A program made the translations under genes and the position numbers. Positions 18,006 to 26,415 of a stretch of DNA of 64,000 nt are shown here, in pieces. The DNA lies in NCBI GenBank assembly GCA_958452575.1, contig CAUDUM010000001.1, positions 1 to 64,000 on the forward strand, written 5' to 3'. The number at the start of each line of letters is the position of its first letter. The first letter of the stretch is position 1. The notes under the pieces were generated by a model. It ran no database searches and was not told where the DNA came from. It saw nothing but the letters and a program-made list of their open reading frames with translations. Source of the DNA: an uncultured Eggerthellaceae bacterium. Lineage in GTDB: Bacteria > Actinomycetota > Coriobacteriia > Coriobacteriales > Eggerthellaceae.

Positions 18006-18899
18006 ATGAAAGGCATAGTTCTGGCGGGCGGCTCCGGTACCCGGTTGTACCCCCTGACCACGGTCACTTCAAAGCAATTGCTTCCGGTGTACGACAAGCC
18101 CATGATCTACTATCCGCTGTCCATTTTGATGATGGCGCAGATTCGGGAGATTCTCATCATTTCGACGCCTGAAGACCTTCCCAATTTCAAACGATTGTTG
18201 CAGGATGGATCCCAGTTCGGCTTGAAGCTTTCGTATGCAGAGCAGCCGGAGCCGAACGGTCTTGCTCAGGCATTCGTGATCGGCGAGGAGTTCATCGACG
18301 GAGAGCCGTGCGCCTTGGTTTTGGGCGACAATATCTTCTACGGCAATGGCTTGGGTCGTCATTTGGTTAAGGCTCGCAATACCGAGCGCGGTGCCACGGT
18401 TTTTGGCTATTACGTCGAGGATCCCGAGCGATTCGGCGTTGTCGAGTTCGATGAGAGCGGCAGAGCTATTTCCATCGAGGAGAAGCCGGAGCATCCAAAA
18501 TCCAACTATGCGGTCACTGGGCTGTATTTCTACGACAATCGCGTGTGCGAGTTCGCCAAGCGGGTCGAGCCTTCTGCTCGTGGCGAGTACGAGATCACCA
18601 GCTTGAACCAAATGTACCTGGAGGACGGCTCTTTGAATGTGGTCACGCTTGGGCGCGGCTATACGTGGTTTGACACTGGCACCATGGATTCACTCTTCGA
18701 GGCTGCTGAGCTCGTGCGTGTCGTTGAGAACTCGCAGCATCTACAGATCGCTTCCATCGAGGAGTTGGCGTACCGCCACGGCTGGATTTCGCTGGAGACG
18801 CTTGCGGAGTCAGCCCGAAAGTACGGTAAGTCCCCTTATGGCGCATACTTGCAGAAGGTTGCCGACGGAAAGATCTATGTTCCCAAGCAAGACGATTAG
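18006..18899 (+). CDS. rfbA: Glucose-1-phosphate thymidylyltransferase
   Basis: 297-aa RmlA: glucose-1-phosphate + dTTP to dTDP-glucose. The N terminus [17 protein letters not shown] is diagnostic, with [17 protein letters not shown] next and LGDNIFYG later. The start is the ATG with GGGAGG seven bases upstream; an ATG four codons earlier overlaps that site. It is followed by rfbB, but rfbC and rfbD are not in the window, so rhamnose synthesis is not implied here. The adjacent aminotransferase suggests a dTDP-amino sugar. Confidence 0.95.
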   Translation: MKGIVLAGGSGTRLYPLTTVTSKQLLPVYDKPMIYYPLSILMMAQIREILIISTPEDLPNFKRLLQDGSQFGLKLSYAEQPEPNGLAQAFVIGEEFIDGEPCALVLGDNIFYGNGLGRHLVKARNTERGATVFGYYVEDPERFGVVEFDESGRAISIEEKPEHPKSNYAVTGLYFYDNRVCEFAKRVEPSARGEYEITSLNQMYLEDGSLNVVTLGRGYTWFDTGTMDSLFEAAELVRVVENSQHLQIASIEELAYRHGWISLETLAESARKYGKSPYGAYLQKVADGKIYVPKQDD

Positions 18900-18960
18900 A
18901 CGATAGGCGGCGGACGGGATGGTCGTCCGGTTGACGCGAGAATCACGAAAGGCGTTTGCT

Positions 18961-20031
18961 ATGTCGACGACATATTTGGTAACTGGCGGTGCTGGATTTA
19001 TTGGTTCGAATTTCGTCCTGTACATGCTCAAGAAGCATGACGATATTCGCATTATCAACGTCGATAAGCTGACGTACGCTGGCAACTTGGAGAATCTGAA
19101 GGAGATCGAAGGCGACGAACGCCATGTGTTTGTCCGCGCTGACATCTGCGATGCTTCGGCGATGGCGCAGCTGTTTGAGAAGTGGAATCCTGATTACGTG
19201 GTCAACTTCGCCGCGGAGTCGCATGTCGACCGCTCCATCGCCGATCCGGGGATTTTTGCCCAAACGAACGTTATCGGAACGATCGTTTTGCTTAATGTCG
19301 CACGTGCTGCCTGGGAGCAGGCGGAGGGCGACTTCGGCAACCACAAGTTCCTGCAGGTGTCCACTGACGAAGTGTATGGTTCGCTGTCTTTGGACGAGCC
19401 GGACTCTTTCTTCAGGGAGGATACGCCTCTCAATCCGCATAGTCCCTATTCTGCAAGCAAGGCGTCTGCGGACATGTTCGTGAAGGCGTATGGCGATACG
19501 TACAAGATGCCCATCAACATCACGCGTTGCTCGAATAATTACGGTCCGTTCCAGTTCCCGGAGAAGCTCATCCCGCTGATGATCAACAACGCATTGGCGC
19601 ATAAGAGCCTTCCGGTGTATGGCGACGGTCTGAACGTTCGCGATTGGTTGTATGTGGAGGACCATTGCAAGGCGATCGACATGGTGCTTTCCGACGGCCG
19701 CATTGGCGAGGTCTACAACGTTGGCGGGCACAACGAACGACCGAATATCTTCATCGTCAAGAAGATCATCGAAGAGGTTCGCAATGCTACGGGTGACGAT
19801 CTGATCACCGAGGAGCTGATCCAGCACGTTACCGATCGTAAGGGGCACGATCGTCGTTACGGCATCGCTCCGGATAAGATCAAAGCGGATCTGGGCTGGT
19901 ACCCCGAAACTCGTTTCGAGGACGGCATTGTGAAGACCATCGAGTGGTACCTCGCGCATCCGGAATGGATGAAGCGAGTGACGAGCGGCGAATACCAGGC
20001 GTACTACGAGACGATGTACGGAGGACGGTAG
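18961..20031 (+). CDS. rfbB: dTDP-glucose 4,6-dehydratase
   Basis: 356-aa RmlB extended SDR that converts dTDP-glucose to dTDP-4-keto-6-deoxyglucose. It shows VTGGAGFIGSNF at the start, AAESHVDRSI, STDEVYGSL with the TDE triad, YSASKASAD with catalytic Tyr/Lys, and NNYGPFQFPEKLIPL. The ATG at 18961 fits the family start and has GAAAGG upstream. The product would feed the divergently encoded aminotransferase. Confidence 0.95.
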   Translation: MSTTYLVTGGAGFIGSNFVLYMLKKHDDIRIINVDKLTYAGNLENLKEIEGDERHVFVRADICDASAMAQLFEKWNPDYVVNFAAESHVDRSIADPGIFAQTNVIGTIVLLNVARAAWEQAEGDFGNHKFLQVSTDEVYGSLSLDEPDSFFREDTPLNPHSPYSASKASADMFVKAYGDTYKMPINITRCSNNYGPFQFPEKLIPLMINNALAHKSLPVYGDGLNVRDWLYVEDHCKAIDMVLSDGRIGEVYNVGGHNERPNIFIVKKIIEEVRNATGDDLITEELIQHVTDRKGHDRRYGIAPDKIKADLGWYPETRFEDGIVKTIEWYLAHPEWMKRVTSGEYQAYYETMYGGR

Positions 20032-20061
20032 GGGATTCTGCCGTGCGTTTCAGGGGTGACA

Positions 20062-20232
20062 ATGGGAAGTAAGGATAACGCGGCTAATCACGGCGGCGGC
20101 AAGTCTCCGAGCAGTCAAAAACCTGTTAAGGGAACGACTCAGCATCAGCGTTCGGGCAATGGTCCTAGCCTTCCGGAAAGTCAAACTGCAAGTAGGACCA
20201 CGAAGGTTAACTCTCGTGCAAAACGAAAATAA
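20062..20232 (+). CDS. Small basic hydrophilic protein (56 aa)
   Basis: Short reading frame with ATG at 20062, a good AGGGGTG site just upstream, and a stop that overlaps the next gene's start region. The product is rich in Gly, Ser, Gln, Lys and Arg with no hydrophobic segment, ends in SRAKRK, and resembles no family I know. Support is the ribosome-binding site and overlap with the downstream membrane protein gene. It could be a leader or a disordered partner of that protein. Coding status is uncertain. Confidence 0.45.
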   Translation: MGSKDNAANHGGGKSPSSQKPVKGTTQHQRSGNGPSLPESQTASRTTKVNSRAKRK

Positions 20233-20791
20233 TAATTGCCCCGACGCAGGCAAAGAGAATCGTCGCGATTTCTCGGAGGCCGACACCATTGATTTGGCAA
20301 GCCATATTGCCAGGCTAGCTGAATTGTCTTTTCGGATGGAGGCCGACAGGCGAGAGTCGCTGGCTGCTGCATCGGGAAGGTTGTTAACTTGCATTTCGGT
20401 GTTATCGATTGCCTTGTTGACCGCTTTGCCGGTTTTGATGATGTCGCAATTGGCCTGCCTAATAGCTATTGAGTACGCTTTCGTCTTTCTCCTCGCTCTT
20501 GCGTCTTTTGGTTTTGCGTTAGTTGCTCAGTATAGATTTAAGTATCGCGAGCCCTTGTCGCCTCAAATGCTGGCAAATCACGTAATGACGGAAAAAGATG
20601 CGTTTCGCGAGGCGGAAGATACGGCTACGCAGTACGCCGGTATTTTGGAGGAGCCGTATCAAAGTATTCGATGCCTTAACGATAGGCTCAGCAAGTTGCT
20701 CAGAGTTTCCACTATTGTATTGGGCATCTCGATTGCGCTTGCGCTTGTTTTTGGCGTGTTGGATATCGCCTTACTTGTTGTTATTTGTTGA
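20216..20791 (+). CDS. Predicted three-TM protein of unknown function
   Basis: 191 aa if started at GTG 20216, which has GAAGG nine bases upstream; an upstream ATG has no site. An N-terminal charged helix (about 20-50) leads to two close membrane segments (about 57-77 and 82-107). A cytoplasmic helical stretch follows, then a third hydrophobic helix at the C terminus. The paired-TM-plus-helix plan is reminiscent of SLATT-type effectors, but I see no diagnostic motif. It lies beside a toxin-antitoxin pair and is AT-richer than rfbB, so it may belong to an inserted island. Confidence 0.6.
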   Translation: MQNENNNCPDAGKENRRDFSEADTIDLASHIARLAELSFRMEADRRESLAAASGRLLTCISVLSIALLTALPVLMMSQLACLIAIEYAFVFLLALASFGFALVAQYRFKYREPLSPQMLANHVMTEKDAFREAEDTATQYAGILEEPYQSIRCLNDRLSKLLRVSTIVLGISIALALVFGVLDIALLVVIC

Positions 20792-21027
20792 GCTAGGAGA
20801 GGGGGCGAGTAAACGGGCGGCTCCAACGGTCTCTGCATTTCGTCCTCTTCTCTCTTGTGGACATTTGCGCAAAAGTGCCAGCGGTGCTTTGGGGGATAGG
20901 GCTGGAGCATGATTGTCGATCGGCTCAAAGTCCCTCCTCTATTCGTTCAACGCGCTGTACTGCGTCATGTGTACCGAGTGGCTAACGCGCCTGTTGCCGC
21001 ATTTGCGCTGTCCTTTTGTCATTTGTA

Positions 21028-21055
21028 TTGAAATTGGGATTTGCTTCGATATACT
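21028..21055 (+). promoter_or_regulatory. Promoter of the toxin-antitoxin operon
   Basis: TTGAAA (21028-21033) and TATACT (21050-21055) are separated by 16 bases, a close match to the vegetative consensus. It points at the toxin gene 33 bases downstream. Confidence 0.7.
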
Positions 21056-21071
21056 GTAATCAATTAATTAC
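21056..21071. promoter_or_regulatory. Candidate autoregulatory operator
   Basis: GTAAT and ATTAC form an inverted repeat with a six-base centre immediately downstream of the -10 box, covering the likely transcription start. MqsA-type antitoxins bind palindromes in their own promoter through the HTH domain, which the antitoxin here carries. Confidence 0.5.
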
Positions 21072-21087
21072 GTCTAAAGGCAGGCGC

Positions 21088-21435
21088 ATGAAAACACCGG
21101 CTCAAATATCCCTGTTTCTATCGCAAATGAAGAGGATCGTCGAGGAAAAGGGTTTCATCTATGTAGATAGGGACGCGAGCAATCAGTTTCTTGCCAGCAG
21201 GGGTTATTCGCACAGGGATTTGACCTCGCTTATCCTGTCTCTTGAAGTCGAGGATTGCTTCGACGGGCCGGAGCCGGACAGGGATGTTCGATACAGGGAT
21301 AAATGGACGGTCGCGGAATTCGCTCCGGTATTCCGTGGGGAGAAGCTGTACTTGAAGATGTCGATTAGGGTGGATAGCGGAACCGCAAAATGCTTGTCGG
21401 TGAAACTGTATGTCGAAAGGGTGGAAGGGCGATGA
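21088..21435 (+). CDS. mqsR: MqsR-like mRNA interferase toxin
   Basis: 115 aa. Length and pattern fit the MqsR family (RelE-like fold RNase, GCU-type cleavage in E. coli). A helical N terminus leads to LILSLEVEDC, then an aromatic/acidic stretch with KW, and the strand FRGEKLYLKMSI matching the MqsR VYLKI strand. A C-terminal SVK corresponds to the catalytic-region lysine. The Q at the WQ position of E. coli MqsR is not obvious. ATG 21088 has AAAGGCAGG upstream. The stop overlaps the antitoxin start (ATGA), and toxin-first order is as in mqsRA. Confidence 0.75.
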   Translation: MKTPAQISLFLSQMKRIVEEKGFIYVDRDASNQFLASRGYSHRDLTSLILSLEVEDCFDGPEPDRDVRYRDKWTVAEFAPVFRGEKLYLKMSIRVDSGTAKCLSVKLYVERVEGR

Positions 21436-22469
21436 GCGATCTTTTCGCTACATATTGCATCGAATGCGACAGGCCCGTCGATGCCGCCATCGAGCAGAGG
21501 ACGGAGGCCCTGGCTATCAGGGGCGAGGACGTCTCCTATATGGCCGAGGTCGCGGTGTGCCCGCATTGTGGCTCCGTGATAGGCGATTCCCGTTTGGAGG
21601 AGGGCAATCTCGATCGGGCCTACGAATCGTATCGGGCGTCGCATGATCTGGTCTCCGCCAAGGAGATATCCGCCTTGCGCGAGGACATGGGCCTGTCCCT
21701 GAGGGAGTTCAGCAGGTTTCTGGGCTTTGGCGAGCAGACGGCCGCTCGATACGAAAAGGGCGCATTGCCCGATCTCCTCCACAGCAACACGGTGAAAATG
21801 GCCTCCAACCCTGATGGGGCGGCTCTTCTTCTGGAGCTGAACGGCGCGGCTCTTTCCGACGATTCCCGCAACAAGGTGAAGGCGTATATCCGGAAGCTGT
21901 CTTCGGGGTCGTGGTCTGCGCATTCCTTGATAAGTCTCTCCCCGCTTTTCGGCGAGGATTCGGTTCCTTCCCGGATCAACGGCTACAGGGAGCCGAGCAG
22001 AGAGCGCATTGCCGCATTGGTCGTGAGGCTTGCGGAAAAATGCGACAACCTTTTCAAGACCAAGTTGCAGAAGGGGATGTTTTTCTGCGACTTCTTGAGC
22101 TGCGAGCTGCTCGGGCGGTCGATCACCGGCCTGCGGTACGCGCATGCGGATTACGGGCCGATCATGGACGGCTACGAGATGTATATCGCTTATCTGGAGA
22201 AAAGCGGATATGTGCGCCTGGTGCCGAACGGTTGGGGCGAGGTTGTTTCGCCGGTAGGGGACGCGCCGCAGGTCCTTTCCTCGAAGGAGGAGGAGCTCAT
22301 CGACAAGGTGGCGCGATTCGTCAACTCGTTCTCTTCGGCAACGGAGATATCCGAGTACTCCCACACGCTTTCTGCTTGGTCCGATACCAACAACGGCGAG
22401 CTGATCGAGTACAACGCGAACCACGGGGAAATAGCGGAGGCGATCGAGCGCAGGATGAGAATTGGATAG
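21432..22469 (+). CDS. MqsA-type zinc-finger/HTH antitoxin with Panacea (SocA) domain
   Basis: 345 aa in three parts. Residues 1-60 are a zinc ribbon with C9/C12 and C43/C46. Residues about 80-130 are an XRE-type HTH (ISALREDMGLSLREFSRFLG) as in MqsA. Residues about 190-340 are a Panacea/DUF4065 domain (LQKGMFFCDFL..GLRYAHADYGPI). Panacea domains neutralise many unrelated toxins; here the partner is the overlapping MqsR-like toxin. The HTH probably represses the operon at the palindrome upstream. The ATG start overlaps the toxin stop. Confidence 0.82.
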   Translation: MSDLFATYCIECDRPVDAAIEQRTEALAIRGEDVSYMAEVAVCPHCGSVIGDSRLEEGNLDRAYESYRASHDLVSAKEISALREDMGLSLREFSRFLGFGEQTAARYEKGALPDLLHSNTVKMASNPDGAALLLELNGAALSDDSRNKVKAYIRKLSSGSWSAHSLISLSPLFGEDSVPSRINGYREPSRERIAALVVRLAEKCDNLFKTKLQKGMFFCDFLSCELLGRSITGLRYAHADYGPIMDGYEMYIAYLEKSGYVRLVPNGWGEVVSPVGDAPQVLSSKEEELIDKVARFVNSFSSATEISEYSHTLSAWSDTNNGELIEYNANHGEIAEAIERRMRIG

Positions 22470-22722
22470 GCGGGAGGCGATGCTACTGCGGCGGTCGGTT
22501 ATTTCAGGGAGGAAGAGAAGAGCAAAGGCTTGCGCGTGCTTTTCAACGTCGATACAAGGATGATCTAAAGGGCTTTCTGCGCTTACTTGGCGGAAGCGAA
22601 ATGGCCGTGCCGGGGACATATGAGGAGACCTGGAAGCATGCAGAGGCCGGCGAGAACTCGCTGAAAAGAGGGTCCAATCTTCATCTTGCGCTGGGCGTAG
22701 GACCCGCCGACTCGTTTCCCGT
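22470..22722 (+). pseudogene. Possible gene remnant after the antitoxin
   Basis: Two short stretches look protein-like in different frames: one ending GLRVLFNVDTRMI at about 22563 and one covering KGFLRLLGGSEMAVPGTYEE to a stop at 22726. Neither has a proper start or a recognised family. They may be the decayed third gene of the toxin-antitoxin island, or chance. It converges on the stop of the membrane protein gene at 22723. Confidence 0.25.
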
Positions 22723-24909
22723 CTAATACTCAATCTCATACAGCCGCATGTCGCCTTCGCTGAGGATCAGGTTGAAGCCGGGGGTGTTCTCGGTGATCGT
22801 CTCGATGCCGGTCCAGTTCTTCTCCTCATAGCGCAGAGCAAGCTTTGTGGGGTTGTCGCCCGAGGGGTCGTCGAGGAGCATGACGTAGTGCGCGTCCAGA
22901 TCCTCGAGGGTCTGCTGGACCTCTTCGTTGGTCGTCACGTTGCATAGTTGGGTTCTGATCAGCTCGGCTTCCTGGGCGTCGTCTCTGCTGCCGGTGTTGG
23001 AGGAGCGGCGGTAGAACGTGTTGAGGCCCTCTACGCCGTAGCTCCAGCAGCTTCCGTCCGCCGGGACGTTGATCACCATCGCGTCTTCGGGGATGGCCTC
23101 CATCACCTTGTCGATGAAGGCGTCCTCCTCGGAGGTGAGGGTTTGGTCCCAAGAATAGCGCGTCGATATTTCCTGGTTGATGTTCACGAGGCCCAGATGG
23201 ATCTGACGGTCGCCGTAGCCCACGCTCAACGGCAGGAACTGACAGAGGGCGAACAAGGCCGTCATGATGGCTGCGGCGATCGCGCCTGCGCGGGTGCAAC
23301 TTGCGTTGGCGGATGCGGCGGTGCAAGGCGCGGCATCGGACGAGGCAGAGCCGGAGGGAGTTCCAACGATCGACCCTTCGTCCTTGGGCGTCGGCATGAT
23401 CCGCGCTCGATCCTTGCTCATGCGCTTTTCCAGCAGGCCCTTCAACCATGCAACGCAGTTTGCGAAGCCCACCGCAGCAAGCGGGATGGCGAACAGGGCC
23501 GCAAGCGCGCCGGTGCGGTTGTAGTCCGTGTACCAAAATCCGGTGAGGATCTGCTTGACGGCTCCGTCGGTCGATACGCTGATGACGTAGAAGGCCAGCG
23601 CCGCAAGGTATGCGACGGAGAGCCAGAGGTGGCGTCGGTGGCGGCAGGTGTACACGATGCCGACCAGCACCATCACGCTCAGGAACGGCTGGACGCCCTG
23701 ACGCACGGTGAACATGAACAGAGGACCGCTGATGATGGCCTCGAGGGGCGACAGCGTGGCGCTCCATGTGGTGTTGACGACCGCTTGCATGAACGGCGCC
23801 AGGTACATCGCACCCCAAAGCGCGCAGGCGGCCGCGAAAACCACGATTGCGATGGCAACGCGCTTAGCATCGACGGTCGCCCGCTGCGCGCCCGGCTCGA
23901 AGAACACGCGGCTTATCGCATAGAGCACCGCGAGGATGCCGAACGTGAATGCCCCGTTGGGCTGGGCTATCGCCACGGCGCATAGTCCCACGACCGCGGC
24001 AAGCAGCAGCTTGGCCTTGTCGCTCGCACGTGGAGCGTCCAGCGCTTCCATGAAGGGGACCAGCGCGAGTGGAACCATCATGAACGAGATCATGTTGGGC
24101 AGCAGCTGCCCGAACACGACGAAGCCCCAAGGGAATCCGCTGAACGCGACGGAGAACAGCGCCCCCGAAAGGACGATCGTGCGATTCTTGCCGAACAAAC
24201 GCCAGATCAGCAGGCAGATCGCCAAGGGGAACACCACGATGTTGAACACGGCGATCGCCGCATTGGTCGCCAAGGAGACGTCGTTGCCGAACAGGGAGGC
24301 GACAACCGCCACCAGCACGTGCCATGCTGCGGGGTAGAAGCCGCCGACCTCGCCTTGATCCAAAAACGAGCTGGTGTGCAGGGTGGAGAACGTCCCCGTG
24401 TCGAGGAACCCGCGGGCAACCGAGAGGTGGACGGTCGTGTCGTCGTTGCGCGAGAACGAGTCAAAGCCGTCGAGCGCGCCCAAAAAGACGATCGACGTGA
24501 TGACGAGGGCGACGCCTATGTAGAGGGCGGCGGCTTTCCAGATGCGCGCATCCGCAGGGATGGGAATCAGCTCGGTGGAAGGCGTCCGGTTCGCGCGGAC
24601 GTTGGAGGCATCGTTGCTCTCGGAGGAGGAGCGATCGCCTGCCTTCGCCGTAACGTTTCTGACGATCCGGCAGATCAGATAAACCGCCAAGCAGAGTGCG
24701 ATCAACGCGCCAGCAAGCGCCGGGGCGGGGCAGGGGTTGACAAGCTCATAGGCCGCGACGCCGAGCAGGGTGAGCCCCAGAATCGAGAACGTCGGCGCAA
24801 GGGCGGCCGACGCGAATCGCGAGAACGGGAACGAGCGCGCCAGCAGGTATCCCGGAAGGTACAGAACGGCCAGGCATGCGATCATCGCGCCTATGAATGT
24901 CAAAGTCAT
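22723..24909 (-). CDS. DUF6541-like polytopic membrane protein, first paralogue
   Basis: 728 aa with about a dozen membrane helices and a C-terminal soluble domain. A large loop after the first helices carries RNDDTTVHLSVA and FYPAAWH; the last 140 residues include INVPADGS, DAHYVMLLDD and ITENTPGF..MRLYEI. The same marks recur in the proteins at 44556 and 46904. Acidic residues in the first external loop of a many-TM protein recall GT-C glycosyltransferases that use polyprenyl-phosphate sugars, but that is inference. Start chosen at ATG 24909 with GGAG upstream; an in-frame TTG four codons earlier would bury that site. Divergent from the LCP gene. Confidence 0.75.
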   Translation of the reverse strand: MTLTFIGAMIACLAVLYLPGYLLARSFPFSRFASAALAPTFSILGLTLLGVAAYELVNPCPAPALAGALIALCLAVYLICRIVRNVTAKAGDRSSSESNDASNVRANRTPSTELIPIPADARIWKAAALYIGVALVITSIVFLGALDGFDSFSRNDDTTVHLSVARGFLDTGTFSTLHTSSFLDQGEVGGFYPAAWHVLVAVVASLFGNDVSLATNAAIAVFNIVVFPLAICLLIWRLFGKNRTIVLSGALFSVAFSGFPWGFVVFGQLLPNMISFMMVPLALVPFMEALDAPRASDKAKLLLAAVVGLCAVAIAQPNGAFTFGILAVLYAISRVFFEPGAQRATVDAKRVAIAIVVFAAACALWGAMYLAPFMQAVVNTTWSATLSPLEAIISGPLFMFTVRQGVQPFLSVMVLVGIVYTCRHRRHLWLSVAYLAALAFYVISVSTDGAVKQILTGFWYTDYNRTGALAALFAIPLAAVGFANCVAWLKGLLEKRMSKDRARIMPTPKDEGSIVGTPSGSASSDAAPCTAASANASCTRAGAIAAAIMTALFALCQFLPLSVGYGDRQIHLGLVNINQEISTRYSWDQTLTSEEDAFIDKVMEAIPEDAMVINVPADGSCWSYGVEGLNTFYRRSSNTGSRDDAQEAELIRTQLCNVTTNEEVQQTLEDLDAHYVMLLDDPSGDNPTKLALRYEEKNWTGIETITENTPGFNLILSEGDMRLYEIEY

Positions 24910-25051
24910 GTCGATCTCCAATATGGGTCAAAGTGCGTTGCGCAAATGCAGCCGTCTTCGTTGCCAACAGGTGCTGGCTTGCCGGGTTCGACAGTCGCTT
25001 GTCCGGCATCCGTGTGCATGCTGTCGGGTTTGCGGGGCGGTTGCCGCTGTG

Positions 25052-25060
25052 TGCTACGAT
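25052..25060 (+). promoter_or_regulatory. Extended -10 promoter element for LCP gene
   Basis: TG at 25052-25053, one base, then TACGAT (25055-25060), 40 bases before the GTG start. A TTGCGG 19 bases upstream of the -10 may serve as a weak -35. Confidence 0.4.
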
Positions 25061-25099
25061 ACCATGGTTATTGGCCAATCGAGCGAGGGAAAGGCATAC

Positions 25100-26356
25100 G
25101 TGGCTCGCAGGAACACAGATCGCATCCCCGGGTCGGATCCCCGCAGGGGGTACGGCAACCCGGCGCATCGGCGCAACGTGCCGCGAGGCGGCGCGCATCG
25201 CCAGGGCTACGCAAATCCCTACGGCTCTCAGCAGCCCGGCCAGTACGCGCCGCAGCAGTACGGAGCTGCGCATGCGCCCCATCAGGCTGGAATGCACGCC
25301 GCTATGCACGATTCCACGCTGATCGCCGAGCGTCGCAAGCAGCGCCATCGCCGTAAGATCCTCAGGAACATCGCCATCGTCTTGGCGGTGCTGATCATCG
25401 GCGTGGGGGCCGCCTTCGGGATCTACGCGATGCAGCTGGACAGCAAGCTGGCGCTCGATGATCCGTCTCAAACCCAGGCGATCGACGATGCCCTGGTGTC
25501 CGCCGAGCTCAACCAGCCCTTCTACGCGCTGGTGATCGGGTCGGACTCGCGCGAGGGCTCGGGGACTTCGAGCAAGGCCGACGAATCAGGCGACAACCAG
25601 CGCTCCGACGTGATGATCCTCGTCCGCGCGGACATCCCCAATCGCCAGATCACCATGGTGAGCATCCCGCGCGACACTCCGCTGCACTTGGATGACGGCA
25701 GGGTGGTCAAGATCAACGAGGCCTACAACATCGGCGGAGCCGCCTACACCATCGAGGCGGTGTCCGAGCTGACGGGCGTGCCCATCTCCCATTACGCCGA
25801 GGTGCATTTCTCCGAGCTGCAGACGCTGGTCGACAAGCTGGGCGGCGTGACGGTCGACGTTCCCATCGAGCTGTCGTATCAGGACGCCCTCACCGGCGAG
25901 ACGGTGACGCTTCAGCCTGGCGTGCAGACGATCAACGGTCAGCAGGCGCAGATATTCGCCCGTGCCCGCCACGAATACGGCACCGACCAGGACGAGAACC
26001 GCCAGAACGCCGTGCGCCAGCTTGCCGAGGCGATTCTGAAAGAGGCCCTCGATCGGCCAATCTACGAGCTGCCCGGCACCGTGCTCGACTTGGCGGATTG
26101 CGTGGGCACCGACATGAAGACCGCGGATCTGGTGTCCCTGGCCACGGCGTTTGTCGGAGGCTCCGGCGATATGACGGTGTACAGCGGCAGCGGCCCCACC
26201 GACGGCGATATCAACGAGGCTGCGGGCGGCTTGTGGCTGTGCTACGAGAACCCCCAGGGATGGGCCGATCTGATGTCGGTCGTCGACTCCGGCGGCGATC
26301 CGGAGGGGATGGATCTTTCGTCCACCGCGACCGGCCCGATGATGCCGACCAACTGA
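25100..26356 (+). CDS. LCP-family polymer-peptidoglycan ligase with basic N-terminal tail
   Basis: 418 aa. A long cytoplasmic tail (1-86) rich in Gly, Tyr, Gln, His and Arg precedes one membrane helix (about 91-111) and the LCP domain (FYALVIGSDSREG; SIPRDTPL; ENRQNAVRQ). The arginines in the PRDT and ENRQ..RQ motifs are those LCP enzymes use to bind pyrophosphate of the lipid-linked donor. The GTG start is preceded by GGGAAAGG. The low-complexity tail is unusual and could mediate protein contacts. Second of three LCP proteins. Confidence 0.88.
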   Translation: MARRNTDRIPGSDPRRGYGNPAHRRNVPRGGAHRQGYANPYGSQQPGQYAPQQYGAAHAPHQAGMHAAMHDSTLIAERRKQRHRRKILRNIAIVLAVLIIGVGAAFGIYAMQLDSKLALDDPSQTQAIDDALVSAELNQPFYALVIGSDSREGSGTSSKADESGDNQRSDVMILVRADIPNRQITMVSIPRDTPLHLDDGRVVKINEAYNIGGAAYTIEAVSELTGVPISHYAEVHFSELQTLVDKLGGVTVDVPIELSYQDALTGETVTLQPGVQTINGQQAQIFARARHEYGTDQDENRQNAVRQLAEAILKEALDRPIYELPGTVLDLADCVGTDMKTADLVSLATAFVGGSGDMTVYSGSGPTDGDINEAAGGLWLCYENPQGWADLMSVVDSGGDPEGMDLSSTATGPMMPTN

Positions 26357-26415
26357 CGCGCGACGACAAGGTCGAGCGCTTTCGATACGAAACGGCCCCG
26401 AGTTAGGAATCGAGT

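Larger units (their letters stand above)
20792..21087. other. Intergenic stretch ahead of the toxin-antitoxin pair
   Basis: No gene is supported. The last 60 bases carry a strong promoter and a palindromic operator candidate, annotated separately. Nothing else stands out. Confidence 0.5.

Noticed and set aside
18919..18960. Longer start for rfbB
   Set aside because: The extra residues precede the Rossmann motif by more than the family norm, and the later ATG has a ribosome-binding site.
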